Origin: CAZLRH01 sp964562015
GTDB lineage: Bacteria; Verrucomicrobiota; Verrucomicrobiia; Opitutales; JABDGR01
Direction of reading: 5' to 3'
Length of the DNA stretch: 57,553 nt
Assembly (NCBI GenBank): GCA_964562015.1
Contig: CAZLRH010000025.1
Coordinates: forward strand, 1-57,553
Part shown: positions 1 through 7,403 of the stretch, piece after piece
How the letters are laid out: each line of letters opens with the position of its first letter
Position numbering within the stretch: the stretch's first letter is position 1
Notes under the pieces: generated by a model
The model's input: the letters and a program-made list of their open reading frames with translations, nothing else
The model's database searches: none
Told to the model about the DNA's origin: nothing
Position numbers and translations under genes: made by a program

Positions 1-93
1 CGGGTACACGTACAACGTCAGCTCGGTCGGCGTCTTCGTGCGGACCCTCGCGCCGAGAACAAACCACGCCACGACCCAAAGGACGGGGTTCAT
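1..93 (-). CDS. 5' part of small membrane protein gene, alternative 3' sequence (partial)
   Basis: Starts with ATG at 93 and runs off the left edge after 31 codons. The first 15 residues (MNPVLWVVAWFVLGA) are identical to the complete 38-aa protein at 57427-57543; after that the sequence differs completely. It is either a minority sequence variant or an assembly branch. The start overlaps the stop of the gene at 90-278 as ATGA. Confidence 0.4.
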   Translation of the reverse strand, partial: MNPVLWVVAWFVLGARVRTKTPTELTLYVYP

Positions 94-103
94 CGCACGG
101 CCT
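49..103. repeat. Left copy of 55-bp near-terminal direct repeat
   Basis: This 55-bp stretch is identical to 57499-57553. The 48 bases before it differ from those before the right copy. The minus-strand gene order continues from here into the right edge, so the contig probably closes as a circle of about 57,450 bp. 55 is a common assembler word size, so this is most easily read as an assembly overlap with a short divergent extension rather than a physical terminal repeat. Confidence 0.85.
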
Positions 104-278
104 CCGGCGGCGTCAGGCGCTCGGACAGCACGGTGACCGCTTCTTCCCCGGCGACGAGGTCGTCGTCGCAGAAGTGAAAACGTGCCCGCTCGGGTGCGTT
201 CGTCGGGGTGTACCACTCGGCGACGACGACGACCTCGTCGTCGCGACGGACCCAGTAAAAGCCGGGTTCGCGGGTCAT
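90..278 (-). CDS. Small hypothetical phage protein (62 aa)
   Basis: Acidic 62-residue protein beginning MTREPGFYWVRRDDE, followed by a VVVVAEWY strand. It has no membrane segment or cysteine motif. The ATG overlaps the stop of the upstream nuclease gene and its own stop overlaps the next start (ATGA), so it is translated inside the nuclease-led operon. I do not recognise a function. The GFYWVR...AEWY pattern occurs in many small phage proteins. Confidence 0.7.
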   Translation of the reverse strand: MTREPGFYWVRRDDEVVVVAEWYTPTNAPERARFHFCDDDLVAGEEAVTVLSERLTPPEAVR

Positions 279-1858
279 CGCACGGCCTCCACGAGGACGC
301 CCGCGTTCGCGCGCAGGAAGCCGAGCATCTCGGGCGGGTTGATCGCGAGGGGGTTCTTCACGACGAGGGTCTCGACCGGCTTCGCCGCGAGCATCTTGCA
401 GATCATGTTGAACATGTTGCCGTTCGTCTTGTAGCCGAAGCCGTTGAAGTACGCATCGGCGCCGAGGGCTTCGCGGGCGTCCTGGACCATGTGGTCGAAA
501 TCCACGAAGTCCGTCCCCTGCACGGTGGCACCGACGACGAGGGTGTCGATCAGCTTCGTCCGCGCGAGCGCGACGGGGTCGGCGTTCTTCGCGTCAATGG
601 CGGAAGGCAGGGTCGCGAGCACCTCGGGCGTCTGCGGGACTTCGGAGTCGCGGGGGTCAAGGGTCGGGCCGGGGGACGCGAGCACGGCTTCGGCGGGCGC
701 CACGGGCGGGAGGTCTTTCGGCTTGTTCTTGCTGCCGACGGGGCGGCCCGGGCGCTTCGGCGGGTTGATGGCGGCGGGCGGCGGGGCGGCGACGGCAGCG
801 GCCACCATCCCGACGGCGTCGTCGACCTTCGCGCCTTGCTCGACGAGGGAAGCGACGACGGCTTGCACGACGTTCGTTGCGGCCGGCGCGAACTCGAGGG
901 GGCTCGGCGGCATCCAGGCGTTGCCCGGTGTGTTGACGACGGGCGCGGTCGGGGCGGGGCCGTCGAGGAGGCCCATCATGATGCTGAGCGCGTCTTCTGC
1001 GGGCGGCGCGGCGGCGGCGGCGGGGGTCGACATCTTGGCCTCATTCTGGTTCATGGCGAGCATTCGGTCGAGGACGTTCACGGTTTTCGGCTCCTTCTTG
1101 TCCCGAAACATCGGGATTCCACATCGTTCCTTGTGCGGGCACCCACCATAGGCGTCGCACTGGTCTTCACTCTTCGCGAGGGTCAAAACGTATTTGTGCA
1201 CCGCGACCGGGTCGGACGCCGGCGGGCACGCATCGGCAGCGGCTTGCATCTCGTCGGCGTAGCTCTCGAGCGCCGCGAAACCCAGTGCAGCATGATCGCG
1301 AGTCATCGTCACGTCAACCGGCTTGCTGCGGTACGTCGGGCGGGTGTTCGCGTAAATCCACCGAAGTGCGACGGAATGCTCGTCGGGGTGCAGGCTAAAA
1401 TAATCCTCCGCATACAGGATGGCCTGCGGGTCGACGAGCAGGTCCTCGGCGGTCTTGGCGTACTTCAGGTCGGACGTCGTCTTGTAATCGACCACCATCC
1501 GCGGCACTTGCAAGTCCTTGTAGCCCATCCAAGCGTGCCGACCTTGCAGGCTAAATTGCCCCTCAACTTGCTCCCCCTCGGTGTGCGGCGGCCAGTGGAG
1601 CATGATCTCGCCCGCGACCTTGCCAGCGGGGAACTCCTTCGCCCCGTCCGGCATGGTGATCGAGTAGTCGATCGTCGAGGGGTCCTTGCGCCACTCCTCG
1701 AGAAGGCCGTGGACGAAAGTGCCGCGGTTGTTGGCCGCGCTCGGGGGCGTGATGTAGCCCGCGAAGTAGCGCCAGCCCGCCGACCGGTGGCACGCCATCC
1801 AGGTCCCGATGCGACTGGCCGAGAAGACCATGCGCTTCGTCAAACCGCTAACCGTCAT
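275..1858 (-). CDS. RecB/Cas4-like PD-(D/E)XK exonuclease with Fe-S cysteines
   Basis: A 527-aa protein. Near residue 120 the VVDYKT segment is the D-x-K core of PD-(D/E)XK nucleases, and the RGTFVHGLLEEW segment near residue 45 fits the helix carrying the RecB-family histidine. One Cys at about residue 23 and three in C-x5-C-x5-C spacing near residues 232-245 match the 1+3 arrangement that holds a 4Fe-4S cluster in AddB and Cas4 proteins. A Pro/Ala-rich linker leads to a separate C-terminal domain of about 100 residues. The likely role is end processing in phage recombination or replication. I chose ATG 1858 because the nuclease homology starts there; ATG 1831 is also possible. It diverges from the primase across about 85 bp. 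Confidence 0.85.
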   Translation of the reverse strand: MTVSGLTKRMVFSASRIGTWMACHRSAGWRYFAGYITPPSAANNRGTFVHGLLEEWRKDPSTIDYSITMPDGAKEFPAGKVAGEIMLHWPPHTEGEQVEGQFSLQGRHAWMGYKDLQVPRMVVDYKTTSDLKYAKTAEDLLVDPQAILYAEDYFSLHPDEHSVALRWIYANTRPTYRSKPVDVTMTRDHAALGFAALESYADEMQAAADACPPASDPVAVHKYVLTLAKSEDQCDAYGGCPHKERCGIPMFRDKKEPKTVNVLDRMLAMNQNEAKMSTPAAAAAPPAEDALSIMMGLLDGPAPTAPVVNTPGNAWMPPSPLEFAPAATNVVQAVVASLVEQGAKVDDAVGMVAAAVAAPPPAAINPPKRPGRPVGSKNKPKDLPPVAPAEAVLASPGPTLDPRDSEVPQTPEVLATLPSAIDAKNADPVALARTKLIDTLVVGATVQGTDFVDFDHMVQDAREALGADAYFNGFGYKTNGNMFNMICKMLAAKPVETLVVKNPLAINPPEMLGFLRANAGVLVEAVR

Positions 1859-1943
1859 ATCATGTAGCGGTATACGAGAATCATCGAGTCGGCACATTGA
1901 GCGAATATCGTGGCGGGGTTTCAGTGAACGCGCAAGGAGAAAT
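1859..1943. promoter_or_regulatory. Divergent control region, nuclease / primase
   Basis: This 85-bp gap separates two divergent replication genes and so should hold promoters for both. The primase side has a strong ribosome binding site, AAGGAGAA at 1934-1941, just before GTG 1944. I see no clear consensus -35/-10 pair; TTGAGC near 1900 is a weak -35 candidate. Confidence 0.4.
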
Positions 1944-3983
1944 GTGAAATACTTCCCGGTCGTGCCCGAAAGCAAAAAGCCCGCCGTTCGCTGGAGTGAC
2001 CCCTCGACCTGGATCGACGGTCCCCCCGAAGACGGCGTGTGGCATGCGATTCCGTGCGGGCAAAATAACGGCATATTTGTCGTCGACTTGGACGTCCGCG
2101 AAGACCGCAACGGCGTGATCTCGCTCGCCGAAGCTTTCCCCGAGGGGCTCCCCGACACGCGCACGGTGCAGACGAAGCACGGGTTCCACCTGTATTACGC
2201 CTATCCCCCTGCGGGACTGCGCGGGCGTATCGCCATGCTCCCGGGCGTCGACGTGAAGAGCGAGGGGGGTTACGTGATCGGCCCAGGCACGCCCGGCTAT
2301 CGGCTCCACGCCGACGTTCCGATCGCGGAGGCCCCCGAGGCGCTCCTGGCGATGATCAGGCGCGAGAACGAGGCCCAGGCAGGGGAAAGTGCCATCGCGA
2401 TATCGCCGGACCACCCGGACTTCCAGTGGCGCGGGGAGAAAGCGATGGCCTTCCTCGAGTCCGAGCCCCCCTGCATCTCGGGCCAGGGCGGCGACCAGCA
2501 GCTTTTGAAGGTGTGCCTCCGGCTCGCGCGCACGTACGAGTTCCCGCACGAGGCGTCCCTAGAGCTCCTCGAGCCGTACAACGCCCGGTGCCAGCCCCCG
2601 TGGTCCCGCGAGGAGATGCTTCGCAAGCTCGTCTACGCCGCCGAGAAGGGCACCGGACCGACGGGCTGCGCGCCGCAGGGGTTCGCGAGCGCCATCGTGC
2701 CGGTCCCCATACGCACGGTCACGCCCGACCAGTGGCTCCCGCCTCGCAATCCCGAGCACGAGTACACGTTCGACTCCGGCGTCGCCCTCCACGGCGGCGA
2801 CCACGCGCAGAAGCTGACGGCCATCGACGACCGGGAGCTGGGCTGCGCGTTCATCGGCCCGAGCGCGCCCCCGACCTGGTGCGGCGTGTTCCGCTGGGAT
2901 GACTTCCGCGAGCGCATCTACGCCTTCAACCCCCCGATGCGCCTCGACGCGGAAGGGGCCCGCGGGCTGACGGATAACGATCTGACGGAAATCGGCTTCT
3001 GGCTGAACTGCAACTCGCGCGGCTTCACGACGATCGACAAGCTGCACCGGACGATCACGGCCGCCGCGATGCAGGCGAAGTTCCACCCCATTCGCGATTA
3101 CCTCGACGCGCTCCCGAAGCCTTCCGACGTCGACGCGCGCGCCTGGTTTGCCGACAGTGCGGCGCGGCTCTGGGGTGGCAACGCGCTCGAGAGCGAGATG
3201 TTCAAGCGCCAGTGCATCGCTGCCGTCCGTCGCGTGCGACAGCCGGGATGCAAGGTGGACGAGATGCTCATCCTCCACGGCTTGCAGGGGTTGAAGAAGA
3301 GCCAATTCCTTCGCAAGCTCTTCTCGGCCGAGTTCTTCCTTGATCAGCTCCCAGGCGATCTCGGGAACAAGGACGCGGCCGACGCGCTGAAAGGCAAGTG
3401 GGGAGTAGAAGTGCCGGAGATGACGGCCGCGATGAGCCGCAAAGAGGAGAACGTCCGAAAGGGCTTCCTCTCGAGGCAGGACGACACCTACCGCGCGCCG
3501 TACGGACGAACCACCGAGACCCGTCAAAGGCAATGCGTCATCTTCGGGAGCACGAACGACGACGACATCATGACAGACCCCACGGGCAACCGGCGCTACA
3601 ACATCATCCACATCGAGAAGGAGATCGACGTCGACGGGTTCGACCGTGATCAGCTCTGGGCCTACGCGAACGTGCTCGAGGCGGCGGGCGACACGCACTT
3701 CTTCAGCCGCGAAGAAAGTGCCGCCACCGACGCGCATCGTCAGGCATACACCGCGACCGACCCGTGGGCGGACGGTGTCGTCGCCTACGTCGAAAAGTGC
3801 CGCGCCCGAGGGGACACGTTCCTGCGATCGAAGGAAGTGCTCACGAAGGCCATCGTCATCGAGGAAGCGAAGCAGACACCGGCGGACCTGACGCGCGTGC
3901 AACGCATCCTCCGCGGCTACCTGAAGGTCGGCTCGACGGTGGTCCGCGACGGCGAAAAGACGATACGGGCCTACCCCTTGTGA
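1944..3983 (+). CDS. Primase-helicase: prim-pol domain plus VirE-like ATPase
   Basis: A 679-aa replication protein. Residues 1-150 are a bifunctional primase/polymerase domain: the metal-binding DLD at 48-50, GFHLYY at 80-85 and a VDVKSEGGY block near 105. The C-terminal half is a VirE-type (PF05272-like) P-loop ATPase: GLQGLKKSQ near 444-452, then VPEM and IFGSTNDD blocks and an NRRYNII motif. The Walker A has Lys where the family usually has Gly before the catalytic KS. It would prime and unwind DNA for the family A polymerase at 50253-52127. GTG 1944 is chosen over an upstream in-frame ATG (1809) because it sits directly after AAGGAGAA and gives the usual KYFPVVP...KKPAV prim-pol start. 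Confidence 0.88.
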   Translation: MKYFPVVPESKKPAVRWSDPSTWIDGPPEDGVWHAIPCGQNNGIFVVDLDVREDRNGVISLAEAFPEGLPDTRTVQTKHGFHLYYAYPPAGLRGRIAMLPGVDVKSEGGYVIGPGTPGYRLHADVPIAEAPEALLAMIRRENEAQAGESAIAISPDHPDFQWRGEKAMAFLESEPPCISGQGGDQQLLKVCLRLARTYEFPHEASLELLEPYNARCQPPWSREEMLRKLVYAAEKGTGPTGCAPQGFASAIVPVPIRTVTPDQWLPPRNPEHEYTFDSGVALHGGDHAQKLTAIDDRELGCAFIGPSAPPTWCGVFRWDDFRERIYAFNPPMRLDAEGARGLTDNDLTEIGFWLNCNSRGFTTIDKLHRTITAAAMQAKFHPIRDYLDALPKPSDVDARAWFADSAARLWGGNALESEMFKRQCIAAVRRVRQPGCKVDEMLILHGLQGLKKSQFLRKLFSAEFFLDQLPGDLGNKDAADALKGKWGVEVPEMTAAMSRKEENVRKGFLSRQDDTYRAPYGRTTETRQRQCVIFGSTNDDDIMTDPTGNRRYNIIHIEKEIDVDGFDRDQLWAYANVLEAAGDTHFFSREESAATDAHRQAYTATDPWADGVVAYVEKCRARGDTFLRSKEVLTKAIVIEEAKQTPADLTRVQRILRGYLKVGSTVVRDGEKTIRAYPL

Positions 3984-3990
3984 GCCGATC

Positions 3991-4045
3991 GGGAAGGACC
4001 CAAAAAGTGCCGCGGGAAGGACCCGGATAGCAAAAAGTGCCGCGG
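3991..4045 (+). repeat. Interleaved direct repeats downstream of primase
   Basis: GGGAAGGACCC occurs at 3991-4001 and 4014-4024, and CAAAAAGTGCCGCGG at 4001-4015 and 4031-4045. They lie in the 154-bp gap between the primase stop and the convergent minus-strand gene. The rest of the gap (4046-4137) is a CACA-rich tract without a gene. The spacing suggests protein binding sites or replication-related sites. Confidence 0.6.
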
Positions 4046-4137
4046 TTTCGGTTTATAAAATTTCCCGGTGGGGGACTCGCACACACTCGCACCTGCCCAC
4101 ACACCCACGCACACCTCACACTATTCCCTACATTTGA

Positions 4138-4422
4138 TTACTTGACCTCAGGTTCGGCTGCACCGACCATGAGGCGCCACACCTGATGCAGTGTGCGTCC
4201 TGTCGCCGAAGCGAACCGCATATCCCAGTCTAGCAATGCGTTGACCGTCTCGCCGCGCGCCCCTCCGTCGACCAGCCAACGGCGATGCCTGTACAGCGCC
4301 GCCGCGTCTCCGTCGAGGTAGAAGCGCCTTCCGTCTTTCGTCCAGCGCTCGACTATCATGGGTGACTCCAGCGGGCCTAGCACGTCGCGCATCGCTTCCC
4401 ACGCTTCCCTTGTCGTCTTCAT
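4138..4422 (-). CDS. Hypothetical protein (94 aa)
   Basis: Last gene of the 6.5-to-4.1 kb minus-strand operon. The ATG at 4422 overlaps the upstream stop (ATGA), which supports this start over in-frame codons further upstream. It contains REAWEAMRDVLGP and a mixed helix-rich body with many Trp and Arg, but no motif I recognise. Confidence 0.65.
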   Translation of the reverse strand: MKTTREAWEAMRDVLGPLESPMIVERWTKDGRRFYLDGDAAALYRHRRWLVDGGARGETVNALLDWDMRFASATGRTLHQVWRLMVGAAEPEVK

Positions 4423-4577
4423 GGGGCCCCGCAATCGCACCCCCACGTGCGCGCGCCGCAGCCTTCGCAAAAGCCGTGACCTTCGCAGCGTAGACCGAAC
4501 GTGCGACAGACGAGTGAGGCGAACATCGAGGGCAAGCCTACCAGCAAGGCGAACAAGGCGACAAGGTGCACAATCAT
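4419..4577 (-). CDS. Small Cys-rich membrane protein (52 aa)
   Basis: N-terminal hydrophobic segment (residues 2-24, VHLVALFALLVGLPSMFASLV) followed by a Cys cluster, CEGHGFCEGCG and CDCG. It looks like a single-pass protein with a metal-binding tail. ATGA overlaps at both ends tie it to its neighbours, which is the main evidence that so short an ORF is real. Function unknown. Confidence 0.6.
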   Translation of the reverse strand: MIVHLVALFALLVGLPSMFASLVCRTFGLRCEGHGFCEGCGARTWGCDCGAP

Positions 4578-4645
4578 CCGCGCCTCTTTCCGTAGCGACA
4601 GAAGGACGTGAGTATCCCCAACAGGAACGCGATCAGGTATCCCAT
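4574..4645 (-). CDS. Micro-ORF membrane peptide (23 aa)
   Basis: MGYLIAFLLGILTSFCRYGK plus RRG: a single hydrophobic helix with a basic end. It starts two bases after the upstream stop and ends in an ATGA overlap with the next gene. It may be a membrane peptide or act mainly in translational coupling. Confidence 0.45.
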   Translation of the reverse strand: MGYLIAFLLGILTSFCRYGKRRG

Positions 4646-4646
4646 G

Positions 4647-4901
4647 CTAGAGGTAGTCTCCTTCAGGCGGATCGGCGTAAACGTCTCCCCAGTCGTACGT
4701 GGGCGCCGAGTAGTCCAGCCAGACCCACAAGCCGACCACGTCGACGGTAGCGTCGCGCGCGACCGCCCCCATCCTCAAGTCGGACATGTCTTCATCCGTG
4801 AGCTCAGAGCGCTTGCCTACGCAGATACAGTGCGCGCCGGGTTCGCGGCGTGCTCGGGCGAGCTTGCGTAGGGCCTCGTACACGGCCCTGGCGCCGCTCA
4901 C
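4647..4901 (-). CDS. Hypothetical protein (84 aa)
   Basis: GTG 4901 overlaps the stop of the 261-aa gene (GTGA). The protein has a basic helical N-terminal half (ALRKLARARREPG), a CICVGKRSELTDEDM segment and an acidic Tyr/Trp-rich tail. No recognised domain. The GTGA junction excludes longer readings further upstream. Confidence 0.65.
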   Translation of the reverse strand: MSGARAVYEALRKLARARREPGAHCICVGKRSELTDEDMSDLRMGAVARDATVDVVGLWVWLDYSAPTYDWGDVYADPPEGDYL

Positions 4902-5683
4902 TTGTCCCCCAGGTAAGCGAGCATTTCGGCTTGCGTGGGATTCTCTAGGACGTACGTCCACTCCCAAGAGCGAAGGTAGCCGCTGTCGGTATAGGTCATA
5001 TCCGTTTCCGATTGCTCGCGCGCGTACTCTTCTTCTTGCTCCTCGGTAGCGCCCTTGGCTCGCGCGTCGAGGTGATACTCGTTGTACGTCTCCGCGAGGT
5101 CCGACAGGTGCCCCGGGGCGTTGTCCGCGAGCCGTCCGGCTGCTTCTTCGAGGCAATCCTCGATACCGCGTCCCCACGCTGCGACAAGCGTGTCGGCGTA
5201 GGCACCGAACGCGAACACGAAGCAATCGCCCCCTTCGCCATCTTGCGGCGCGTTGGCGAGATTGATCCGTATCTCGTGCGACATAGGCTTTTCAACGCCG
5301 ATGTACGCAGGGGCATCGACACCGTAGAAGGGCGCCCATTCGGTGATAGCGACTCCTTCAAGGTCCCATCGCTCCCAAGCGTGCAGCACTTGCATTGCGA
5401 CGTACGCCGCGCCTTCGTCGGTCAAGTCGTTCTCGAGAAAGACGTGGCAAGCGTCGCAGTGCTGAGGGCAGTCCGCCTCATCGACCGCGTGCGGGCCCTT
5501 GGGGTAATCGTCGGAGTCGTAAGACGTCTCGTCGTCAGGGTCGAGCGGCGGCGCTCCGTCAAGACCGAGGTCCAGCCGCGCGCGGATAGCCTCGCCGCAA
5601 GCCTCGCAATAGAGCGCCGCTTGATAGATGTAGCAGTAGCCTGTAGCGCTACCGAGTGGGATATCGTTAGATGTAGTATTCAT
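4898..5683 (-). CDS. Zn-binding hypothetical phage protein (261 aa)
   Basis: Begins MNTTSNDIPLGSATGYCYIY and then QAALYCEACGEAI, a CxxC pair matched by CPQHCDAC near residue 95, so a zinc finger is likely. The middle is acidic and the C-terminal third is helical and Glu-rich. Proteins starting with this YQAALYC-x-x-CG block are common in actinobacterial and proteobacterial phages without a known role. ATG 5683 is preceded by a GAAGG-type ribosome site, which excludes the longer in-frame reading. Confidence 0.75.
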   Translation of the reverse strand: MNTTSNDIPLGSATGYCYIYQAALYCEACGEAIRARLDLGLDGAPPLDPDDETSYDSDDYPKGPHAVDEADCPQHCDACHVFLENDLTDEGAAYVAMQVLHAWERWDLEGVAITEWAPFYGVDAPAYIGVEKPMSHEIRINLANAPQDGEGGDCFVFAFGAYADTLVAAWGRGIEDCLEEAAGRLADNAPGHLSDLAETYNEYHLDARAKGATEEQEEEYAREQSETDMTYTDSGYLRSWEWTYVLENPTQAEMLAYLGDK

Positions 5684-5724
5684 GGTGATACCTTCCCGTC
5701 GAGTTGGGACTCGACGGCAAGATG

Positions 5725-6132
5725 TCAGCAAGCGTAAATCAGACCGTCGTCTCCCACGTAGAGGTCAACCTGCTTGAACGCGCGCGCGGCTGCATCGAGT
5801 CGACTTGCGTGCGGTTCTTTCCAGTCGCCATCCCAGAATCCGCAACCGTGTCCGTTGCGATTGAGCCAGAAATCGTGCCCCGCTCGCTCGGATGGCGTGT
5901 AGTCGCTGGCGAACTTGCACGCACCTTCGGCCCAAATGTCATCCGTGTTCTCCTCTTGGAAGCGTGCGCAGTCTGCGACCATGCTCGCGAGCGTTTCGGG
6001 CGCAAGGTCGTCTCCCGAGTAGTTGGCGTCAAGCGGCTCACCACCGCTGTCATCGCTTTCGTCAAGCGTAGACCAGAGGGCGGCTTCAATGTAGGCTGCA
6101 GTGAACGTGTCGATCATCTGTCGGGGTGTCAT
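5725..6132 (-). CDS. Conserved phage protein, HDFWLxRNGHGxGFWD family (135 aa)
   Basis: Contains FTAAYIEAALWSTLDE, GDDLAPETLASMVADC, AGHDFWLNRNGHGCGFWDGD and VDLYVGDDGLIY, the signature blocks of a widespread acidic phage protein of unknown function. Full length for the family. Its ATG overlaps the stop of a 19-codon ORF. Confidence 0.8.
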   Translation of the reverse strand: MTPRQMIDTFTAAYIEAALWSTLDESDDSGGEPLDANYSGDDLAPETLASMVADCARFQEENTDDIWAEGACKFASDYTPSERAGHDFWLNRNGHGCGFWDGDWKEPHASRLDAAARAFKQVDLYVGDDGLIYAC

Positions 6133-6188
6133 ACGTCCCTCACAAGGTAGGTTTTGCCGTCAAAGTCGAATTCGATGTAGTCGGGCAT
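6129..6188 (-). CDS. Micro-ORF (19 aa)
   Basis: MPDYIEFDFDGKTYLVRDV: reads like a short beta-strand peptide of the kind conserved in small phage proteins. It lies between the 101-aa gene and the 135-aa gene and ends in an ATGA overlap. The context supports translation; the role is unknown. Confidence 0.4.
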   Translation of the reverse strand: MPDYIEFDFDGKTYLVRDV

Positions 6189-6195
6189 GACGTTC

Positions 6196-6501
6196 TCAGC
6201 CGTGGCTTCCCAGTCGGACAACGATGCGCCGCGTGCCCTGCTCGCCATTCACGCGGCCGAACAAGCCGAGGGCACACTCGCGGAGCGCGCTGCGGAAGTA
6301 CGTCTGCCGACCGTTCCAGCGTCCACCGTCCCGTGCCTTGCGGCTCATCGTCACCTGGACGCCGGTGATCAGAAGGTCGAGCGCGAGGATTTCGTCGCCG
6401 CTCGCGAGCGAACGGAACGACACGGGCCGCTTGCCTGACGCGAGGTAGAAGGCCGTGATGATGAGCGCTGCGATTCCCATACCCGTTGTTTGCGTTGCCA
6501 T
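6196..6501 (-). CDS. Hypothetical protein with N-terminal hydrophobic helix (101 aa)
   Basis: Starts MATQTTGMGIAALIITAFYL, a likely membrane anchor or signal, followed by a basic soluble part. The ATG lies directly after the palindrome ACTAATTAGT, the same arrangement as the gene starting at 7271. It heads the operon that runs down to 4138. No ribosome binding site is visible. Confidence 0.6.
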   Translation of the reverse strand: MATQTTGMGIAALIITAFYLASGKRPVSFRSLASGDEILALDLLITGVQVTMSRKARDGGRWNGRQTYFRSALRECALGLFGRVNGEQGTRRIVVRLGSHG

Positions 6502-6515
6502 ACTAATTAGTACGG
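6499..6515 (-). promoter_or_regulatory. Palindromic start-site element, copy 1
   Basis: The 17 bases are identical to 7269-7285 and include the start codon and the palindrome ACTAATTAGT. Both copies are preceded on the minus strand by a related TTTCGCCG/ATTCGCCG block. It is probably an operator or promoter shared by two operons. Confidence 0.55.
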
Positions 6516-6569
6516 CGAATTGACTCCGGGCGGTAGGGGCCCCGCGCGTTTTCTCGGACGGATGTTCAG

Positions 6570-7076
6570 CTATCGGCGGATCGCGCGCCAATCGGCGACG
6601 TCTCGGGGTGTCGGTCCCGTCGCGCCGCGATCCATCGAAGGGTACATGAGGGTACCCGGCTTGTGGGTGTGCTCCAAACCCATCGCATGCCCGATTTCGT
6701 GAGCCTCGCACGCGGTCTGTTGCGCGTCCGTCAAGACGTCGACGTTGATCGTCACAAGTATCGGCGCTTGCGCATCGTACCTCGCGATACGGGTCAGGCC
6801 CATCACGTTGGGGTTAGCGTCCGCTGCGACGATCATTTCGTCGGGTGTCACGGGGGCCACGCAAACGAGCTTGTGACGTTCGCTGGTCTCGGTCATCGGG
6901 TCGCAAGGCACGCCGCTGGGGAGCACGGTCAGGCGCGCCTCTGGCAACGCCGCGCGCCACTCCTCTAGCGCCCGCTCCAGCGCGGCACGTTGCGGCGGCG
7001 TGAAGTCTGCCGAGACCACGAAATCGTATTGCCGGACATCGGGAACATCGAACGGAACGCCGAATAGGGGTAGCAC
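6570..7076 (-). CDS. Matrixin-like zinc metalloprotease (168 aa)
   Basis: Contains HEIGHAMGLEH, the HExxHxxGxxH zinc site of metzincins, and the Met-turn LMYPSMD about nine residues later, as in matrixin/archaemetzincin-type enzymes. The N-terminal half has no signal peptide, so it may act inside the host or be carried in particles. GTG 7076 lies exactly five bases after a GGCTAAAAT element (7082-7090), suggesting a leaderless transcript of its own. A second, unrelated-looking metzincin is at 42410-43102. Confidence 0.82.
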   Translation of the reverse strand: MLPLFGVPFDVPDVRQYDFVVSADFTPPQRAALERALEEWRAALPEARLTVLPSGVPCDPMTETSERHKLVCVAPVTPDEMIVAADANPNVMGLTRIARYDAQAPILVTINVDVLTDAQQTACEAHEIGHAMGLEHTHKPGTLMYPSMDRGATGPTPRDVADWRAIRR

Positions 7077-7081
7077 ACCCC

Positions 7082-7090
7082 ATTTTAGCC
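7082..7090 (-). promoter_or_regulatory. GGCTAAAAT promoter-like element, 5 nt before GTG 7076
   Basis: Minus-strand GGCTAAAAT, then GGGGT, then the GTG start of the metalloprotease. This is the GGCTAAAAT-N5-RTG arrangement also seen at 12540, 16434, 23679, 38887 and 38905. TAAAAT would be the -10 hexamer, placing transcription start at the start codon. Confidence 0.6.
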
Positions 7091-7091
7091 G

Positions 7092-7271
7092 CTACCGCCC
7101 GAATAGCGCGAGCAGCGTCTCGACTTGCCAGGCCGGCACGGTCCCGTTGCGCACGTCCGCTGCGAGCTGCTGCAGCCGGTTCGCCATCCGGGCGCTCTCA
7201 CTCGGCGCGGGCGGCGGGGGGACGCGGATCGTGGTGCGCTCGCTCGTCTCGGAGGTCATCGTCGGGTGCAT
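7092..7271 (-). CDS. Hypothetical small protein (59 aa)
   Basis: Starts MHPTMTSETSERTT and ends in a helical segment (NRLQQLAADV...VETLLALFGR). The ATG at 7271 directly follows the ACTAATTAGT palindrome; ATG 7259 is an alternative. First gene of the minus-strand operon, divergent from the zinc-finger gene at 7404. No known family recognised. Confidence 0.5.
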   Translation of the reverse strand: MHPTMTSETSERTTIRVPPPPAPSESARMANRLQQLAADVRNGTVPAWQVETLLALFGR

Positions 7272-7285
7272 ACTAATTAGTACGG
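7269..7285 (-). promoter_or_regulatory. Palindromic start-site element, copy 2
   Basis: Identical over 17 bases to 6499-6515, again overlapping an ATG on the minus strand. The upstream context is the same with about seven extra bases. Together they suggest co-regulation of the two minus-strand operons. Confidence 0.55.
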
Positions 7286-7403
7286 CCGACGGCGAAATAA
7301 CTCCAGCCAAATAATCCCTCCCCGGCGTTTTTTTCTTACGCTAGCGTTATGCCTTGCGTCAATCGTCCGCTTCTATTACCTTGCGCTCCCGAAAGAGAAA
7401 CCC
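7286..7403. promoter_or_regulatory. Divergent control region with palindrome ACGCTAGCGT
   Basis: Between the minus-strand gene at 7271 and the plus-strand gene at 7404. It has a perfect 10-bp palindrome, ACGCTAGCGT, at 7338-7347, a T-rich run just before it, and GAAAGAG as a ribosome site for 7404. This looks like an operator region for an early regulator. Confidence 0.45.

Noticed and set aside
1393..1401. GGCTAAAAT inside the nuclease gene (plus orientation)
   Set aside because: No start codon with a plausible plus-strand gene follows; probably chance or non-functional.
275..1858. Cas4 as part of a CRISPR system
   Set aside because: Fe-S PD-(D/E)XK nucleases are common phage recombination enzymes and no other cas gene is present.
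182..1867. Long plus-strand open frame opposite the nuclease
   Set aside because: Arg/Gly/Val-rich sequence without motifs, antisense to a gene with clear nuclease motifs; a by-product of high GC codon bias.
2559..3902. Long minus-strand open frame opposite the primase
   Set aside because: Antisense shadow of the prim-pol/VirE gene; low-complexity basic composition.
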